Below, piece by piece: positions 21,769 to 31,072 of a stretch of DNA of 64,000 nucleotides; within the stretch, counting starts at the first letter, position 1, and the number at the start of each line of letters is the position of its first letter. The DNA is from Acanthosepion pharaonis. Taxonomy: Eukaryota; Mollusca; Cephalopoda; Sepiida; Sepiidae. The stretch covers positions 1,578,501-1,642,500 of the forward strand of contig CAHIKZ030004732.1 of the NCBI GenBank assembly GCA_903632075.3, given 5' to 3'. A program made the translations under genes and the position numbers. The notes beneath the pieces were generated by a model that worked only from the letters and a program-made list of their open reading frames with translations, ran no database searches and was not told the origin of the DNA.

Positions 21769-21955
21769 ATTAAGACATATGCCCTTTATATTAAGACATA
21801 TACCCTTTATATTAAGACATATATCATTTATATTAAGACATATGCCCTTTATATTAAGAATATATGCCCTTTATATTAAGACATATGCCCTTTATATTAA
21901 GACATATACCCTTTATATTATGACATATGCCCTTTATATTATGCCATAGTTAAGT
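21769..21955. repeat. 21-bp minisatellite, right part
   Basis: About nine units of ATTAAGACATATGCCCTTTA plus T, with minor changes such as ATTATGACATATG. It is the continuation of 17335-17426. Confidence 0.93.
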
Positions 21956-22261
21956 GTACCGTTCGTAATTGGTTTGCTTCGTTCAGAAAGTGAAATTTTC
22001 ATTTGGAAATCTGAGAGCGATAGGCCTGCAATAAAGCATTTGAAAACACTTATATACGTGAATCGTACCTCACGATTAAACGGAAAAAATTAACGAACCG
22101 CATTTCCATCTGCAATTTTCAGATCAAACACAATAAAAAGAATAACCATGAATAAATTTCGATAGACAGTGAAATTGTGGATATGAAAAACAAAGTCAAA
22201 TAAGAAAAACAATGAGCAATGTTTATATTTCTGATATGAGGTATTGTAATTATTTACACTA
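21956..22261. other. No gene seen
   Basis: AT-rich. The part at 22210-22261 is shared, in reverse complement, with 26786-26830 at the end of a SINE family H copy. Confidence 0.5.
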
Positions 22262-22544
22262 TTTACATTATGTATATGTTAGCCTTTGCTGGTGATAATG
22301 GTGAGCCCATTGCTAAACCTTTATCCTACCTATATATGTCTGATCCCATTCCAAAGTAGGTTGTTTGCGTACAGAAAGTCAGCATCTCCATCAGGTTATC
22401 TATTGGTATACTAGTACGTTCTTTTAGTAATGAGTCCGTGGACTGTCTGCTCTTGACTGCCGATAGTGCTTCCTCCGTGACTACCTTGGTGAACAAACTA
22501 ACCACGTTCAGGCTCGCCATCTGGTTGGATTCGATGAGGACATT
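22262..22544 (-). pseudogene. Penelope-like element reverse transcriptase fragment
   Basis: On the minus strand the reading IESNQMASLNVVSLFTKV is followed by ERTSIPIDNLMEMLTFC, TTYFGMGSDIYR, a stop, and then DKGLAMGSPLSP. The SLFTKV...TYFxxxxxIYxQxxGxAMGSPLSPxxANIYM order is characteristic of Penelope-type reverse transcriptases (family knowledge). The YxDD region and the GIY-YIG endonuclease are not present. It is a short, dead fragment directly beside an RTE tail and a SINE. Confidence 0.72.
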
Positions 22545-22639
22545 TTAAATTATTTCCAAGAAGTGCGCGTTGTTTCGGACATATGATGGTGACTTTCCTA
22601 TTAATGGATCAATTATAACAATTAAGGAAGAGACTTATA

Positions 22640-22890
22640 GTGTCCCGCAAGGAATAGGAAGCTGTGGAGAGTCTATGATCGCCTATGTCACGAAGAGACA
22701 AGGAACATAGAATAAGATTTAAAATGACGAGAATATTGTTTATGCCATTTTTACTTCCGGCAAAATATGCCTGACATTTCTATTTCTTCTCTTCTAAGTA
22801 ACTTCATAAAAAAAATTAATATTTATCCTCTTGTTTTGGCGAAATGCATTTTGTTGAACATCACATTTTTGTTTATATTTACTAAGAGTT
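22640..22890 (+). pseudogene. RTE-type LINE 3' tail
   Basis: Matches 25205-25465 over about 250 bases (GATCGCCTATGTC, AATATTGTTTATG, CAAAATATGCCTG, GAAATGCATTTTG, TTTGTTTATATTTACTAA). It includes the last codons of ORF2 and the 3' UTR. Everything upstream is missing. Confidence 0.75.
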
Positions 22891-23235
22891 TGGTGCCAAT
22901 GGTACATGGCCAGTGGGTAAAAAATGTTGTTGAAGTATTCCCGTAACTTGGCCCAAAGAGTTGTGAGTTCAATACCTGGCCATAGAAGAGGAGAACAAAA
23001 ACTTGGAAAGTTGAGTTACTAAAGGAAAATAAATGAAAATTAGATATCCAGAAAAGGCATGGTATGTGGAACTAGAACAATCTACCCGAGTGGACTAGAT
23101 AAGGACTAGATTGGTTCGAAATTCCAACGTATATCGCCTGAAGAAGGCTGGCGCGTGCAACGGCTGAAACGTTGTGAATATGACAATAAAGATGATAACA
23201 ACAGTCCGAACAATATAAATAGTGTAAATAATGAG
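22891..23235 (+). repeat. SINE family H, copy 1
   Basis: Shared with 26457-26837. A box-like TGGCCAGTGGGTAAA (about 22907) and B-box-like GTGAGTTCAATACC (about 22963) suggest a tRNA-derived head. The body holds CATGGTATGTGGAACTAGAA, and the end holds CTGAAGAAGGC and GCTGAAACGTTGTGAA. The last bases (CAATATAAATAGTGTA) resemble the complement of the element's start. Confidence 0.7.
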
Positions 23236-23959
23236 CAATGTTATTGATCTAGGGTTCTTTTATGAGAAAAACTTTTTGATATTAGATTTTAAGATGCATG
23301 TTAGCATAAGCTAATGAAAAGATTTAATTAATGAAAGATTTTAACACAAAATACTTTATGATCTATTGGAGTTTGGATATAATTTTCCCTATTTAGAATC
23401 CCTAGGATCACGAAAGAAGTAGAGAAAAACAATGAAATGAATTGAGAACAGAAGCCCTAAAAAAGGAAACAGTTTGCAGTCACGCGATGAGAGCCACAAC
23501 TGTCGCTTGAAGAAATACACAATAAGATGTTCATGTGTTAACAATTGATTATGTAATTTAATCAATAAATGTTATTCATTTATTTATTTTTATTCAGATA
23601 ATAACTTTGTTAATTCTCTAATCTATATCTAAAATCTGTAGAAATGATACGTAAATCCAGATAATTTACTATATTAGTAAATTATTGTTATTATATGATA
23701 GTTAACTATATTAGTTAACAAAATATACGTATTATTTATGCATGATTTTTTTGTCTATCTGGGAGCGAGTTTTGCTGGTTATTATAACATACTACTAGTC
23801 GGAGAAACAGTTACAAAGCTTCAAGTTTTTATTTTATCTATAATGATTTTTTATACCTACATCTAGCTTTCAAATGTCTATAAGTTATATCTATTTGTTT
23901 GTCTAAATTTTTGGCATGAGGAGTTATCATTGTTGACATTATTTAAAGTCAAACTAAAG
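23236..23959. other. No gene seen; AT-rich spacer
   Basis: No recognisable feature. Confidence 0.5.
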
Positions 23960-24045
23960 TCTTTATCTTTATTGTTACGGTCACAACGTTTTGGTCTTTG
24001 TGTTTTCCTCTGCTTTCTTCGGGTACCCTCCAGGAAACACCAAAC
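23960..24045 (-). repeat. SINE family H 3' end fragment (antisense)
   Basis: The minus strand reads CCCGAAGAAAGC, then CAAAACGTTGTGACCGTAAC, then AATAAAGATAAAG, matching the terminal part of family H. Confidence 0.55.
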
Positions 24046-24419
24046 TGAACAATTTGTTTAATTTACGATGCTAGATTGTTCTTACTCCACTGTTTATGTC
24101 TATATAGATTTCGTCTTGTTCATTTTTAGTACTGCTGACTTATTGTTTGCGATGAGTTTAAGTTTGAACTACTCAGCTTAGGGACTGAAACCATAATTAC
24201 TATTCCACTAAATTCAGGAACCATCGTTTTAATCCTTTGGACGATCCCACGAGACAATAATTTAAAGTGAACACAATAAAAACAGGACTGGACGGAATTA
24301 GAAAAGGACAATTAACATAGGGGTGATATCCTTAAATATGAACAGATTAGTGAGAATATTCTACCTCTGCATATTTAATAAAGTATTCTGATCGAAATTC
24401 TCTGAAGGTTACTCGGATT
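24046..24419. other. No gene seen
   Basis: Sequence between two inverted SINE H tails. The frame at 24126-24311 (minus) has no recognised domain. Confidence 0.45.
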
Positions 24420-24500
24420 AGTATACATCTGAAGAAGGCTGGAAAGTCCAAAATGTTGTGATTGTAACAACGAAAGATCAGAACATTAGTCCAAGTGCAA
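24420..24500 (+). repeat. SINE family H 3' end fragment
   Basis: ATCTGAAGAAGGCTGG, AAAATGTTGTGATTGTAAC and CAACGAAAGATCAGAAC match the family H end. It is inverted relative to 23960-24045. Confidence 0.6.
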
Positions 24501-24518
24501 ATAACGTAATTATTTTCC

Positions 24519-24520
24519 TC

Positions 24521-24586
<66 letters not shown>

Positions 24587-24660
24587 CTGTGTATGTGTGT
24601 GTGTACATGTGTGTACCAAGAAAGACAGAAAGAAAGAAAGAAGAGAGAAAGAGAGAATGG
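24519..24660. repeat. Compound microsatellite (CT)n-(TA)n-(GT)n-(GAAA)n
   Basis: CT run 24520-24538, TA run 24539-24567, GT run 24568-24614, then a GAAA-rich tract to about 24660. Confidence 0.95.
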
Positions 24661-24904
24661 AATGAGAGAGAAAAAAATTACAGACGTTTTCGGACTTGGA
24701 TACTAAACGAAAGATCAAACCCATTCCCAATAAAAATGTACAAACTATGCAACTAAGCAAGAAACATTTTGTTCAGGTTGGTTCCCATCTTTATTTCGTC
24801 AAACGTATTTATAGAACTTCATTTACTGCTTGTAATCGAATTGTTATTATAACAGCATTCACTACAAAACTTTCAAGACAGAATTAATGTTAGACAACCC
24901 ACAC

Positions 24905-25465
24905 ATAGATGATCAGAAATCTAGAGGTAGCAGAAATGTTGTTCTACAAAAGGATACTGAAAATTCCATGGACGGAGCGAGTAAGCAACAATGAAGTCTT
25001 AAAGAAAATGGTAACAGAAAGAACTCTTAAACTCAGAAAAAAGACAGCTGAAATTTCTTGGAAACATTATGAGGAAGGAGGTTTTGGAAAACTTAAACCC
25101 TCACGGGACATATTGTGGACAGGAAAGATAAGCGAAGGCAGTGATGAGTTTGTATGAATGGATGGCAGAACAGGGGCTGGACCCTTAGCAAAGAGAGAAA
25201 AACTGCTAAGAGCCACAATGAATAGGAAGTTAGGGAGAGTCATTATCGCCTATGTCCCGAAGGGACGCGGAACATAAAATAAGATTAAAGATGACGACGA
25301 AAATATTGTTTATGTCATTATTACTTCTGGCAAAATGTGCCTGGCATTTCTATTTCTTCTCTTTTAAATAACTTCATGCAAAAAATAATCAATATTTATG
25401 CTCTTGGTTTAGCGAAATGCATTTTGCTGAATATCACATCTTTGTTTATATTTACTAACAGTTTT
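24905..25465 (+). pseudogene. RTE-type LINE ORF2 C-terminus and 3' UTR
   Basis: The reading EVAEMLFYKRILKIPWTERV, then NNEVLKKM, then a frameshifted KLRKKTAEISW region, then EWMAEQGLGP-like and LLRATMNRKL, matches the C-terminal part of an RTE-type endonuclease/reverse transcriptase (family knowledge). The RT and endonuclease domains themselves are absent. The 3' UTR (25260-25465) is shared with 22640-22890. It is 5'-truncated and frameshifted, so inactive. Confidence 0.78.
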
Positions 25466-25804
25466 GCATGTGGCGAATGATGTGAGTATTTGCCTGGAGG
25501 ATTTGAGATAGACTGGTGAGGTTGAGTTGGCAAGAATTGTGAATAATGAATAAATATTTGTTGAAATAAACCAAGGTCACGTTCAAGATTCACGTAGCAA
25601 GACACGGATTTATCATCAACTGTTTGCGTGACCATTCTATTCTCTGTCCTACCCGGAAAATTGGTATTTAGACTTGCCTTTCGCTTCGCACAAGAAAGAC
25701 GATGATGACAAGAGGAATAAATGCCTTTGAAAAATCCTTTACTCAATATTTATTATTTGGAATGTTTCCATTCTCTGAAAGCTGTGTTTAAAAAGAACCA
25801 ATTC
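25466..25804. other. No gene seen
   Basis: The frame at 25396-25746 (minus) shows no recognisable domain. Confidence 0.45.
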
Positions 25805-26250
25805 TTTCTTCTTTTGTCTCCGGTGTGGATGTCTGGAATGTAACATCTTCAAAGCAACTGTTACATCTTTTCAATTGTATGGCTACTCAGCTTGCACCCT
25901 TATCCCAAAACTGGAAAGAAGACTGCATGGAGCCTACAATGCTGAGAGTGGCTTTGAATGTCACTTGGAGAAATCGTCTGACCAATGACCAATTGTATGG
26001 GAACCTTCATCAAATATCAGACATCATGAAAAAGCGCAGAGTCAGGTTTACAAAGCATTGCGGGAGAGTTGAAGGTTAAATTGTTAGTAAAGTAATTTTG
26101 TGTGAGCCTACACAAAGATGACAAGCCAAGCCCTATATCAAACTGACTGGTGACGACGTAAACGGCAGTCTCTCTGACCTGCCGAATATGATGAACAATA
26201 GAATTACATGACTACAATGAGTCACGGGAATCCGTGCAGGCAGTGCAACT
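25805..26250 (+). pseudogene. RTE-type LINE ORF2 C-terminus, second copy
   Basis: Reading MLRVALNVTWRNRLTNDQLYG, then ISDIMKKRRVRFTKHCGR, then a stop and IVSKVILCEPTQ, GDDVNGSLSDLPNMM and GIRAGSATE-like codons. These are the C-terminal cysteine/histidine-containing motifs of an RTE-related ORF2. This subfamily differs from 24905-25465 and is like 26340-27360. The copy is 5'-truncated. Confidence 0.78.
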
Positions 26251-26251
26251 G

Positions 26252-26252
26252 A

Positions 26253-26291
<39 letters not shown>
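26252..26291. repeat. Microsatellite (GAT)n
   Basis: About 13 GAT units at the very 3' end of the preceding RTE copy, where such elements often carry short tandem repeats. Confidence 0.96.
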
Positions 26292-26339
26292 TCAAATTTC
26301 GATGTAGGCACTGTCAGTACAATGCTTAACAAATATTCT

Positions 26340-27360
26340 CTTTTTACATCGGTTTCCATGTTAACTTAGACAAAGCAGAATACATAATCTTAAATCAAAA
26401 TGAAACAATCAAAACAGTATCTGGCACAACTCTCTACTATTTAGAAGAATTTACTTGCACTATTTACATTATCCATTGTGCCATATGTCCTTAAGGACAC
26501 ACATAGCACAATGAATAAAGGCGTTGGTTAGATCCAGTGACAGGACCCAAAGAGTTGCGAGTTCAATACCTGGCTAAGGCAGTGGAGAACTTGGAGAAGT
26601 GAATTAACAGGAGATAACTGATAACTGACATCCATTAGACATGGCATGTGGAACTAGAACAGTCTATCCCAGCGAGCGAAATAAAGGGTTCAGTTCGACA
26701 TTCCAATCACTCGAAGAAGGCCGGAGCGTATAACGGCCGAAACGTTGTGATAAATATGGCAACAAAGATGAGGACAATAGTCTGAATAATATAAATAGTG
26801 TACATAATACCCCATCTCAGAAATATAGACAGATACAAGAATTTACTTATTTCGGTAGTAAAATCTCTAACGACGAACGTGATATGAACACAGGCAATGG
26901 TAAAGCTTGGTGTTTTGTCGACAAGTTATCTCTATTGACTTCAAGACAGCAGGAAAAGAAACCTCGCTGGAGCAACTGTGACCTCTGTTCTGTTGCATCG
27001 CTCTTCAACATAGACCCTTACCACAGATCTGGGAAGAAGATTGGATAGAGCCTACACTCACGTGTTTGGAGTGGCACTGAATGTCACTTGCAGCAATCGT
27101 CTGATCAACGAGCAATTTTATGGGAACATTCGACCAGTATCAGGTATCATCAAAGACCGTAGTCAGATTCACAAGGAGAGCGAAAGACGAAATTGTTAGT
27201 GAAGTTCTTTTGTGGGGTCTTACAAAATGAAGCAAAAATTTAAATCAAGCAGATTTGTGACGATATAAACTGCAATCTCTCTGACCTACTGTGAATTGGA
27301 TGGCGACAGAGAATCCCGGGAATCCGTTTAAGCAATGCAACCGGATGATTATCTTCAGTT
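26340..27360 (+). pseudogene. RTE-type LINE ORF2 fragment, third copy, split by a SINE
   Basis: Before the insertion: LDKAEYIILNQNETIKTVSG. After it: FTYFGSKISNDERDMNTG and GKAWCFVDKLSLL, then in other frames segments like MLRVALNVTWRNR and DDINCNLSDL. This order matches RTE-related ORF2. The SINE family H copy (26457-26837) lies inside, flanked by AGAATTTACTT. Frameshifts are numerous. Confidence 0.75.
26457..26837 (+). repeat. SINE family H, copy 2, with target-site duplication
   Basis: Inserted in an RTE copy. The 11-base AGAATTTACTT is present at 26446-26456 and 26838-26848. B-box-like GCGAGTTCAATACC lies near 26557. The body matches 22891-23235 (GGCATGTGGAACTAGAACA, GAAGAAGGCC, GGCCGAAACGTTGTGA). 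The first 18 bases (26457-26474) and 26784-26801 are inverted copies of each other with three differences. A hairpin with a perfect TGTCCTTAAGGACA centre lies at 26474-26513. Confidence 0.8.
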
Positions 27361-27739
27361 ATTATTAGAAACCTAACAACAAAAATTGTCACAAATGTTA
27401 CTTTTTTAAGAAATTTCACACAATAAAAAGTTCGAAAGCCAGTCAGCGTAGCGGGTTGCAGTCGAAATAGTAATTAAGAACGACGCGTGTGATATAAATG
27501 GAAAAGAAGTTTATAGAAAGTTGATTGCATGAGGATAAGAGAGATATATAAGATATATTGACCCTTGACTTGAAGAGGTTAAGATTAAAGTGTTCAAGGG
27601 ATCACCCATGTGTGAGTCTATTCTACATTGTTACTTCTTGGAAAAAAATCAGGAGTATAACATATCTTTTTATATAGGTCAGTTTTGGCAATCCGTTAAT
27701 ATAAAGTAGCATTCCCGTCGCGTACATTTAAAATGAACT
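27361..27739. other. No gene seen
   Basis: No recognisable feature. Confidence 0.45.
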
Positions 27740-28335
27740 ATTTCGTCAAAGTTCCCCATAAAAATGTTTTCCTTTTCCAACTAAAATAATGCTTGCTTTG
27801 TCTAACAAATCTAAAAACAATGTCTCTCTTGTCTAACAACTTCCATAAAAATGTTCGTCGTGTTCAACTAATCTAAAATGTTTGTCTTGTCCAACAAATT
27901 CCCTAAAAATATTCGCCATATCCCAAAAGTCTCCTAAAATGTATGGCTTGTCCATATCCCCTAGAAATTTTTGCCTTTTCCAACAAAGCCCCTAATAGCA
28001 ATATTTGGCTTGTCCAACAATTCCTTTAAAAATGTTTGTCATATCCAGCAAATGCCCTAAAAATGTGTGCCTTTTCGAACAAATCCTAGCAAAAACAATG
28101 TCTAGTTTGTTTAACAATTGCCTAAAAATTTTTCATATGTCCAACAAATCCTTTAAAAACAACAAATTCAATAAAACTATTTTCGTCTTATTCAACAAAT
28201 CCCCTGAAAAAATTTGGCTTGTGCAGCACATCTTCTAGAAACAATGTTTGCTTTATCTAACAAATTCCCTAAATAAAGTTGACATTGAAGTTTAACAAAT
28301 CCCCCTTTAGAAAAGTGTTTGTCATACACTACAGA
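27740..28335. repeat. Degenerate minisatellite, unit about 31 bp (28-40)
   Basis: The unit is like CCCTAAAAATGTTTGTCTTG followed by TCCAACAAAT. Successive CCAACAA words lie near 27891, 27980, 28013 and onward. Roughly 18 copies, strongly diverged, with some 40-base variants. Confidence 0.85.
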
Positions 28336-30370
28336 CCCTCTAAAACTCAGTTTTCTCAGGGTATATTTTTGTACTCTTGTATTTTCATCTGGGTTTTCTT
28401 ATTTCCGTTTTTCTCGTTAAAAATGCCAATTAATTTCTAATACTACAGTTCTTGATGTTGACAAGAATGGTTTAAATTTTATCTTTCCTCTAATTTTTCT
28501 GCAAGTTTGCAGCCACGGCATCATCATTATCATCATCATCATCATCATCATTTTTTATTTGATCCCCATCACTTGCTAATCTTTCAAGTCATATTCTTAC
28601 CATCATCAAATATTCAACTTTTTTTCATCTTGTCGTTTCATATTAAACATGTTATAAATTTTTTCTAGTGTTATTATTATTCTAAATATTTAACATTTTT
28701 ATTCATTTATTTATTTTTAATTATTTTTTTTTTTTTTTTTTCTCTCCTTATTTTTTCTTCCTCCTTCTATTTCTCTGCTTTGGGCTGTCTGTTTCTCATT
28801 ATTAATTACAAAAACTAACCGCTTGGCTCTCACACTGATTTTATCGTTGTAATGACGAATGAACTGCTAAAAACTCATTAACTCCTGCTCGCCGCTTATC
28901 ACTGGTCTTACCTCAAAAGCTTCTAGCGCTGACGAACAATGAATTAAAATTACTTAAAGAGAGCTGAATAACACGAAAAAGATTTTATTGAAAGTTTAAT
29001 TTCAAACAAGTGTTAGGACGCAATTCATTCCTTAGTTGCTTTGAGAAGAGCGTGTCAATTATCGATTAAATGGGGATTGTTCTTCTAATCTTTTTACGAA
29101 GTGAAACATTTTTTTACACCAAGAAGATTTGCTAAAGGTATATTAGAACCTGTAGAGTTCGTGGAAAGCAATTGTCGCTTTAGAATTAAGGTAAAATATT
29201 CGAATAAAAGTGTATATATTTTTTATTATTTCATTTGTTTTCTTTATTACTTTGTTAAATATTATATCTCGTGTCGACTGCCAAATATTGAAAACGATTA
29301 TCAACTGGAAAATTGATTCGTTTAAACATTTTTTAATGGTCCCCTTGCGTAAGTCGAAATATTTCTATAATAATAAAGTACAGTGTACGTGTGTCCGTCC
29401 GGCCGTTTTTCGATCTCGGCAAATCGTAAACAACCTGAAATAACAGGTGTGGAGTAATCCACGGTTACCTCCCTTGTCAAGAAATGGTCTCTACCTTCAT
29501 CATAAAAACGGAGCTTGAATGAGGCGGGAAGATTTTAAATTCTACACGTTAACGAGTTTGGACGTCAAAACAATTAAAGAACTCTACAGTCAAAGACTTC
29601 AGCTTCTCTTCTTTCCTTCTCATGTAATTTAATACTTAAATTACGCCAAAACAGATAGTAACTCTACTGTAGTTACACACGATTAAAAATTAAATAAATA
29701 ACTCATTTAAAGTTAAATCTAAATATCGGACAGAGTGAAAAGTTTAAAAAACAATTCTTCATTAAAAGTTTAACTTTAATTTTGCTTTTCATCGCAATTG
29801 CAATTGATATCGTCTATTTAAACCGTAATTCGAACTTAAACAGAGCAAGGTACGTTGCTCGTATGTATTTTTTTTCTTTTTCTAGCTTGTGTACTGCGAC
29901 GTATTCGAAATATTACAAAGTTCAGGTTCGCTAATGACTTTTAAGAGTGAATTTATGTGAACGGATCATAAAGAATGGTGATTTTAAAAGAAAAAAAAAT
30001 GCGCGCAAAATAAAATGTAAACAAACTACGGAGATCGGTTGCGTATATGAAGAAAGATTATGCCGAATTAAAGCGTCGAATAAAGATAAAATAATTTTAT
30101 TATATCTAAATTCTTATAACTTTTACTTACATAGGGTACTGAAGGTAAAACGCTGAAGGTAAAAGGCTGAAGGCCCAAAAGCCCTCTGCAAGAGCTAGCC
30201 TAAAGTTCACCCGAAGGGAGGTTTCTAGGCTAATTTATAATAAAGTTCTAATACAACTGCTCTAACTAAAGCTCCCTAGTCCAACAGGTCCACGTCAATG
30301 ATTTTGAAATCTATTAAGATATGGCAGCAAAGCTCTATTTGTTTTGTTGTTGTTGTTTTTTTAATCTTCC
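28336..30370. other. No gene seen; contains (CAT)n and T-runs
   Basis: A CAT tract lies at 28522-28551 and T-runs near 28723-28741. The open frames at 29101-29443 and 29947-30156 show no recognised domain. Confidence 0.5.
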
Positions 30371-30546
30371 TCTTGTAAAGATAAAGAATGACAGAAGGAG
30401 TCAAGTACTCCCTGGAGCGATAAAAAAGAACCGACAATTTTATAATCTTTTGCAATGGATTTCAAGTGGAACTAAAATTTTGCAAAATTGTCTGTCCATT
30501 TTATCGTTCCAGAGAGTACTTGACAGGATTTATCTTTACAAGAGCA
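30371..30546. repeat. Foldback (inverted-repeat) element
   Basis: The left arm begins TCTTGTAAAGATAAA and contains TCAAGTACTCCCTGGAGCGA and GACAATTTT. The right arm is its reverse complement (AAATTGTC, TCGTTCCAGAGAGTACTTGA, TTTATCTTTACAAGA). The arms are about 65 bases with a roughly 45-base centre. It resembles a MITE or foldback transposon. I cannot see a target-site duplication with confidence. Confidence 0.8.
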
Positions 30547-30639
30547 AGACAAAATAGCGTTCAAAATTGAGAGTGGAATTGAAACCCAATAGACGTTCAA
30601 AGTACAGAGCTTCATTAAGAGTACAACATTTTATCGTGG
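30547..30639. other. No feature seen
   Basis: Short spacer between the foldback and SINE F. Confidence 0.4.
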
Positions 30640-31072
30640 TTGGAGAAAACTCAGGGGCTGATCGTGAATGATGGAACTTTACTAATTCGGTTGTGCAGCT
30701 GGCCACTCGTATTCGGGGATACCCGTCTACTAGGGCGGCTAGCCAATCCCTATTGCAGACGCTTCTTCAGTCGCATTTGTTTATTCAACACAACATATTT
30801 TATACTGCAATTATGCCGAGCTTACAGTTTACCTTAGTTACAGATTCTGGGAAAGAGCGTGATCATCGGCTTTCGCCTCTAAGGGTCAACCTGTGATATG
30901 GTTTTCAGGCACTTTCCAAAGGTGTCGCTGGAATCGACTTCTCCAGTCCAATAACATCAGTAAGATTCCTTCCTGACAATTCGACAATGGTGAGATTCGA
31001 CAATGGTGAGATTCGAACCCGGGTCTCATGCGAACGTTCTAACCAATTAGCCACGTGCACACTACTTCGGTT
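30640..31072 (-). repeat. SINE family F (tRNA-derived head)
   Basis: On the minus strand the A box TGGCTAATTGGTTAGAAC (about 31036-31053) and B box GGGTTCGAATCTC (31008-31020) are well preserved. A 16-base tandem duplication of GACAATGGTGAGATTC (plus strand) lies just inside the head. The body reaches the module shared with 6372-6446 (at 30723-30789). The right T/A-rich tail is not obvious. Confidence 0.75.
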
